Of a stretch of 64,000 nucleotides of DNA, positions 59,201-64,000 are shown one piece after another (position 1 is the first letter of the stretch; the number at the start of each line of letters is the position of its first letter). The DNA is from Astragalus membranaceus (lineage: Eukaryota; Streptophyta; Magnoliopsida; Fabales; Fabaceae). A program made the position numbers and the translations under genes. The stretch lies in NCBI GenBank assembly GCA_039519185.1, contig CM076846.1, positions 155,482,406 to 155,546,405 of the forward strand. Direction: 5' to 3'. The notes below the pieces were generated by a model. That model ran no database searches. It was not told the origin of the DNA and was given only the letters and a program-made list of their open reading frames with translations.

Positions 59201-59873
59201 AGACTCTTAATGTTCCATTTTTCTTAATGACAGGAACAATATTAGCTAACCAATCAACATACCTGGCAGTTCTGATGAAGTTGCTTTTGAGTAGTCTTTC
59301 GATTTCCTCTTTTATATTCGACAGAATTTCCGGTGCAAATCTTCTTGGTGTTTGCTTTACTGGTTTTCTATCTGGTCGAATGGGCAGCTTCAATTCAACC
59401 ACTTCTCGACGCAGTCCAGGCATTTCATTATAGTCCCAGGCGAAGCAATCCTTGTATTCTTTTAATAGCTTAATGGTTCGATCTCTCAAACCTTTGTCGA
59501 TTTTGGCACGGATAAATGTTGGCCTTTTTATGGAGCCATCTCCTAAATCAACTTCCTCTAAAGGATCTTGAACTTGAATCTTCTTGGTCGAACCCATTGG
59601 GTCCTTTTCAAAACCTAAAGGCTCGTCATCATAGATGCAGTCAAGCCTTTGGCCTTCGACCATATTATCTTCAAGGTTAACTTCATTGTTAACTTCAGTG
59701 GTTTGATTAACCATCATAGGTTCTTCTGTGGTTTGATTAACCATCATTGGTTCTTCTGTGGTTTGATTAACCATCATTTGTTGTATTTCGGCTTCCAACA
59801 CCGCATTTTGCTTATTTTCGGCCACATAGGCCGTAATTCGATCCCATATGTTGGGTGTAGACACCATCGACAT
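56221..59873 (-). pseudogene. Tat pol: RT, RNase H, aRNase H, integrase, broken
   Basis: Polyprotein for reverse transcription and integration. From 59873: an N-terminal segment with three MMVNQTTEEP repeats, RT (CIDFRDLNNATPKDQYPMP, MPFGLKNAGATYQ, catalytic YIDD at about residue 325), and a Ty3-type RNase H (LYIAASELTIGSMLAQED). The second, archaeal-type RNase H starts LYFDGSSHKNGSG and is cut by TGA at 58004-58002; the same frame resumes as NNEAEYEALITGLEVLLELG. A frameshift lies at a six-base C run on the plus strand (57570-57575). Integrase follows: an HHCC zinc finger (THGGACGSH, CIDFAKGCQEC), then D, D and E at ALDIIGEI, TTDQGSVF and NGQVEAANK. Integrase ends at 56221. All catalytic residues seen in RT and integrase are present. 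The homopolymer frameshift could be a sequencing error. Confidence 0.88.
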
Positions 59874-62800
59874 CTATGGACCGTCCCATCCTGTAGGCTT
59901 ACAGAAGCCTCTTGGACGAGTTGATTCTTCAATCACTTCCCTCTCCCAAATGAAGCCATGGGTAGGGTGTAGATCAAGTGAAGCATATATATTGTCCTGA
60001 GGGACATATGCTGTGTCAGAGGGAGTGCATGGCGCTATGTTCGCCAATTGTTTGTCGAATGTATGTTTAGTGATGTGGTCAACTTTAGCCAAGAAATAGC
60101 TTTGGTTGCCGTCCACATTTTCGACTAGGCCGTCCTCTCTCCAGATGGAAATTCTCTGATGGAGTGTTGAAGGGACTGCCCCAACTCCGTGGATCCACTC
60201 TCGACCAAGCAATAAATTGAAATTGGCCTTGGTAGGAATAACCATGAACATGATTAACCTTTTAACACTTCCTACCACTAGCTCCACCTCTGTGGCTCCC
60301 AAAGAATAGCCAGATTTGCCCTCATAATTGGTGAGAACAATGTTGTGTGGCCTTAGATCGGTATCTGATTTACTGATTTTCGCCAACATGTGTTGAGGCA
60401 TTAAATTCACTGCAGCTCCTCCGCCGACGAGCACCTTGTTAACGCCTACATTATTAACTTTGGCCTGAATAAACAAAGGCTTTAAATGGTACTTCATGCC
60501 TCCATTTGGGTGTTCAAAAACTGCACTTTGTTCCTCCATACAGCCATTGTTGAGTACATAATAGCAAATTGGCTTATGCTTAGCCATATCTTGGTCGAAG
60601 TCTTGCTCAACTTCGTTGACTTCCGATATCACGTCGAACTCAATGGGAAGTATTGAGACGACACATATGATGTCGAAATCGGGCTCTGAGTTTGAAAAGT
60701 CAGATCCCATCTCTTCGTCATCCAGGTTAAGACTTTCTTCTGGGTTGAGGCCTTCTTTGACAACTGTAAGAGGAGGAAATATCCTCTCCGTGGCAAGCTT
60801 TCTTTGCACTTCGACAGACGAGGCTATTTGCATCCCCTTGTTGGTGGCTAGGTTTCCACTTCTCTCAGCAGCAATGAATTTCATTCGGCGTTGATGTCTC
60901 CGCCATTGTGTTTTGGTCATGGGGTTTTTCCCCTTGTAATTTTTATTATAGACATACTTGTTGGAATCATATGTCTTGTTCTGGGTCATGGCACTCGAGC
61001 TTCCCTGCACCATTTTAAAGGAGTACCCTGCATCTTTCCCTCCTGAATGCACCCACCTTTCGACAAGTGATTTTGTGGGAGGCACAAATGTTTTTGCCCC
61101 CTTATGAGGTGATCTCATTGGAGGTGTCACTTTGAATGGGATACCTCTTTGATTAAAGCTAAATTTTGGCCCGTTATCAACCCATGTATTCTTTCTCTTT
61201 TGTTGAGGAGTAGAATGTTCAAGGCTTTTTGCAGCCTCCTTATCAAATACTGAACTGCACCCGGGGCACAACATTACTTCGGTATTGTTGATTTTGCATC
61301 TATTGAGGAAATCAATCAATTCCTCTTCAGCTTTTGGGTATACCACCTGCATTTGATCTTCATGTTGGTCTTCAGTGACCATTTTGACAATTGTCTCAGA
61401 CCTTTCAGCACTTTTCGACATACTGGTGTTTCCAGCAGTGTCTTGACTAGCTTCGACAACGAGAATATCAATTTCAGTATACTTTTCCTCTGCAGTTGGC
61501 AAAGGATTGCTGTCGATCTGCATTGAAGGTTTTGACTTATCATCAAACTTTAGTCTCCCTTCACTTAGTGCTTTCTGAACCAAGTCCCTGAAAAGAACAC
61601 ATCGAGAAGTGTTATGGCCTAAAAAATTATGATATTTGCAATACCCTCTTTTCTTTTGTTGTTCTAATGGTGGTATTTTTAAGCCTTTAGGCACTAAAAT
61701 TTGGCCATCAGAAACCAACAAATCAAATATTTGGTCACACTTTGTGACGTCGAAGGTGTATGTTTTTGCAATATATTTGTCATTTTTTGGTTCGATAGGA
61801 TTTTTCCCATCAGAAGGCCTCAATAACTTACAAGTATATGGAGGTCCGGGCTTTAGTTCTGCCATATTAACCTCTTCTTCGACCTCTTCATATGATATGT
61901 CGAAGTCTTGGTCACTATCATTAGTATTAACATAAGCAACCTTTTCCTTTTTATTAAATCGATTAGTTCTCGCCTTCTCATCTTTAAGCCTTTCGACTTG
62001 TCGAACTCTGTCAGCCAATTGAGCCATGTCTCTCAGGTGTACAGTGTCTAACTTTTTCCTAATGGAATAATCTAGGCCACCAGCAGCCATTTCGACTAAC
62101 TCATGCTCGGGTATCTGAGTAAAACATCTAGCCTTGAGAAGTCTAAATCTATTGAGATAACCGTCAATAGATTCTGGCATTTTGCGTCGAACACTTGCCA
62201 GTTCTTTAAGGCTAATCTTGCATTGGCCCATGTAGAATTGTTCATGAAACGCTTTTTCTAATTGATTCCAATTAAACATGGAATGTGGGGGTAATGTGGT
62301 GAACCATGTGAATGCATTTTTTGTTAAAGAATTTGGGAAATATTTCATTCTTAAATTCTCATTTTGCGCTATGTCACCAGCCTCAGTCAAATATCGTGCA
62401 ATATGTTCGACAGTGGATTCGCTAGTTTCTCCAGCAAATTTTGTGAATTTAGGGATTTTCCATCCCCTAGGCAAATCTGTTTGTGTCACATATTCCGACA
62501 GGGGAGATACAAAATTAGGTCTATGCAAGCATAAGTTAAGACCATTTTGGGCTAAAATTGTTTCAACAAGATTTGCCAAATTATTTTGATTACCAAAGTT
62601 GTTTTGCTGAACATGTCTTATTACTTCGTCAGCATATTGGTTTCTATTAACTAATACCATTTTAGGCACAGGTTCTTCGATAGCCATTATTTTTCTTTGA
62701 TCGACAGGAATTGCATAGTTAGGCCTTTCGACAGGTAATTCAACAGGCCTAACATTTTGAACTTGGGGAATTCGCTGGTTGTGCACTGGTGGAGTGCCAA

Positions 62801-63433
62801 AGAAATCAGCAATTCGACCCATTTGTGTAGCTAACATTTGGTAACTGTCATTTGTGTTCTGAATTAATGGGTTAAACACTGTACCAATTTGTTGTGTTAG
62901 CATATTAACCATATCGTGGTTACTATCATCCATCTGTTGCCTTAATGCCAACAAAGACGAAGTAGTTATTGAAGGCTGTGGATTTCGACTATAAATATTT
63001 TCGAGGGAATTATTTATAGGTGAAAAACTTGAGGCTAAGTTTTCTGCATACATAGATGCATTTGTTTGAAGCCCTGCCATCATGGCTGTTGGCATGCCAT
63101 ATGGGTAATTTCTACCATTCATGAAATTTAATGGCATATTCCCCATCATGGAGTTTGCCATAAAGGGCATAGTCGGATTTAGATTAGATGATACAGGGAC
63201 CACATTCGACAACGGGATAATGGTAGGAGCAGTTGTTGCAGTTACCCCCATAACCGTCGAAGAGGGAATCAGAGCGGTTATTCCTGTAATGGCTGGAGAA
63301 GACGCAGGAGCAGTTACTCCTGGGACAGATACAGGAGCGGTTACTCCTGCATATTTGCAGCGTTTGTATTGCTAACTGACGCTTGAGAATGAGCGTTTGA
63401 TGTAGAAGCATCATTCATGTTTGAGCGTGGCAT
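59874..63433 (-). pseudogene. Tat gag-protease, broken
   Basis: The long frame runs from 63251 to a TAG at 59876-59874 (1125 residues): gag domain at about residues 295-385 (WFTTLPPHSMFNWNQLEKAF), zinc knuckle YCKYHNFLGHNTSRCVLF near 537, and a retropepsin-type protease near 941. The usual catalytic Asp in the protease signature is Gly here (VLVGGGAAVNLMP), so the protease should be inactive. Coding-like GVTAP repeats extend upstream of the 63251 ATG, and a better start, MPRSNMNDAS, lies at 63433 in another frame that stops at 63341. A frameshift near 63345 probably separates them. The TAG is followed at once by the ATG of pol in the same frame. Confidence 0.85.
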
Positions 63434-63545
63434 TTCAGTAATGCGCCTACCACTTCTTAAACGCATGCAAAGTGTAAATTACTGGTTTTGTGTTTGATAA
63501 CAAACCCAGAATCGTTTAGGAAAACTTTTAATGGTTAGCACAAAT

Positions 63546-63563
63546 GTCCCACTGGGCGTGCCA
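63546..63563 (-). promoter_or_regulatory. primer binding site
   Basis: Minus-strand TGGCACGCCCAGTGGGAC starts three bases inside the 5' LTR edge, with the TGG expected to pair with a tRNA CCA end. I cannot name the tRNA from memory. Confidence 0.7.
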
Positions 63564-63566
63564 ATT

Positions 63567-64000
63567 TGTTTACCGTGATTTTTGGTAAACACCGCTAGTT
63601 ACACATGTGTGTTGCTTGCGAGATCAACTAGAAACATCTCAGAACATTTGTGAATTAAAGTTTTATTAAAGTTATTGATGTTTATGATGATAACCGTTTT
63701 AATGGAGTAAAACGATGAAGAAATGCATAAGTGTTTAAGAAGAAATGCAGAAATGTAATGAATTGTAGTAAAGTGCAGAAAGTGTAAATAAAGGAAAGGA
63801 AATCGAAAAACAGTAAATTGCAGGAATTCGTAAAGAATAACCAGTAAACTGCAGGAATCTTTAAAGAAATAGTAAATAGATTGCTGAATGTAAGAGGTTT
63901 GGTACGCAGATCACATACATTGTTCTTCAGTAACTCATTTTTCTCTTATGCGGAAGTATGAGTGTTTTCTGAACGTTTGTATAGAATGAATTGCGACCTT
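63567..64000 (-). repeat. 5' LTR of the Tat element, partial
   Basis: Matches 50555-50988 with five substitutions and no indel. The remaining 0.55 kb lies outside the window. Confidence 0.95.

Larger units (their letters stand above)
50555..64000 (-). mobile_element. Tat-lineage Ty3 retrotransposon with antisense PMD gene
   Basis: The minus-strand order is 5' LTR (cut by the window), PBS, gag, protease, RT, RNase H, archaeal-type second RNase H, integrase, an antisense gene, PPT, 3' LTR. The second RNase H is the hallmark of the Tat clade (Ogre, Retand, Grande). If the right LTR is as long as the left, the whole element is about 14 kb. The left flank GGGAA (50550-50554) should be the target duplication. 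The LTR parts that can be compared differ at 5 of 434 positions. Confidence 0.92.

Noticed and set aside
60616..62589. Plus-strand frames opposite gag
   Set aside because: Shadows of the minus-strand gag-protease frame with no domain of their own.

Overview
The window is nuclear plant DNA: spliced genes with GT-AG introns, plant-specific families (ANT-type double-AP2 factor, plant mobile domain) and dense nested plant transposons. The Tat/Ogre-type Ty3 elements with dual RNase H, the large Ogre-like LTR and the MITE families point to a papilionoid legume. That species-level placement is inference from repeat style, not a database match.

Layout. 0-10 kb is the only host-genic part: a single-exon short-chain dehydrogenase (692-1543) and a nine-exon AINTEGUMENTA gene (6785-9790), with three stacked foldback MITEs just upstream of the latter. 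11.6-15.8 kb is a decayed L1-type LINE that runs into a 500-N assembly gap. 16.3-21.8 kb is the 3' end of an Ogre-like element: a non-coding tail, a polypurine tract and a 2.87 kb LTR full of internal repeats. 21.8-27.6 kb is a nest containing unexplained direct repeats, a hAT element with exact 8-bp TSD, a MULE-type element carrying two exons of a plant mobile domain (PMD) gene, a 5'-truncated LINE and a MITE. 28-34 kb holds a duplicated 550-bp repeat with hexamer arrays, a 2.36 kb solo LTR with exact TSD and a hAT MITE. 34.2-43.6 kb is AT-rich, bounded by two outward-facing Helitron-like 3' termini, and contains an almost perfect 2.18 kb tandem duplication. 42.6-50.5 kb carries MITEs, SINEs, a 9-bp-TSD MULE-type element and a small CACTA-like element.

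50.55 kb to the window end is one large Tat-lineage Ty3 retrotransposon lying on the minus strand. Its 5' LTR is cut by the window edge. Gag-protease and RT-RNaseH-aRNaseH-integrase occupy 63.4-56.2 kb and carry several lesions. Between integrase and the 3' LTR lies a convergent, intron-containing gene on the opposite strand, with its own TATA box, a pure (TTC) leader of about 264 bp, a PMD domain and a C-terminal coiled coil. It is intact while gag-pol is not, and it is the best candidate for an unusual system here. A second PMD gene, carried by a DNA transposon at 25 kb, shows that class I and class II elements in the same window both carry this domain.
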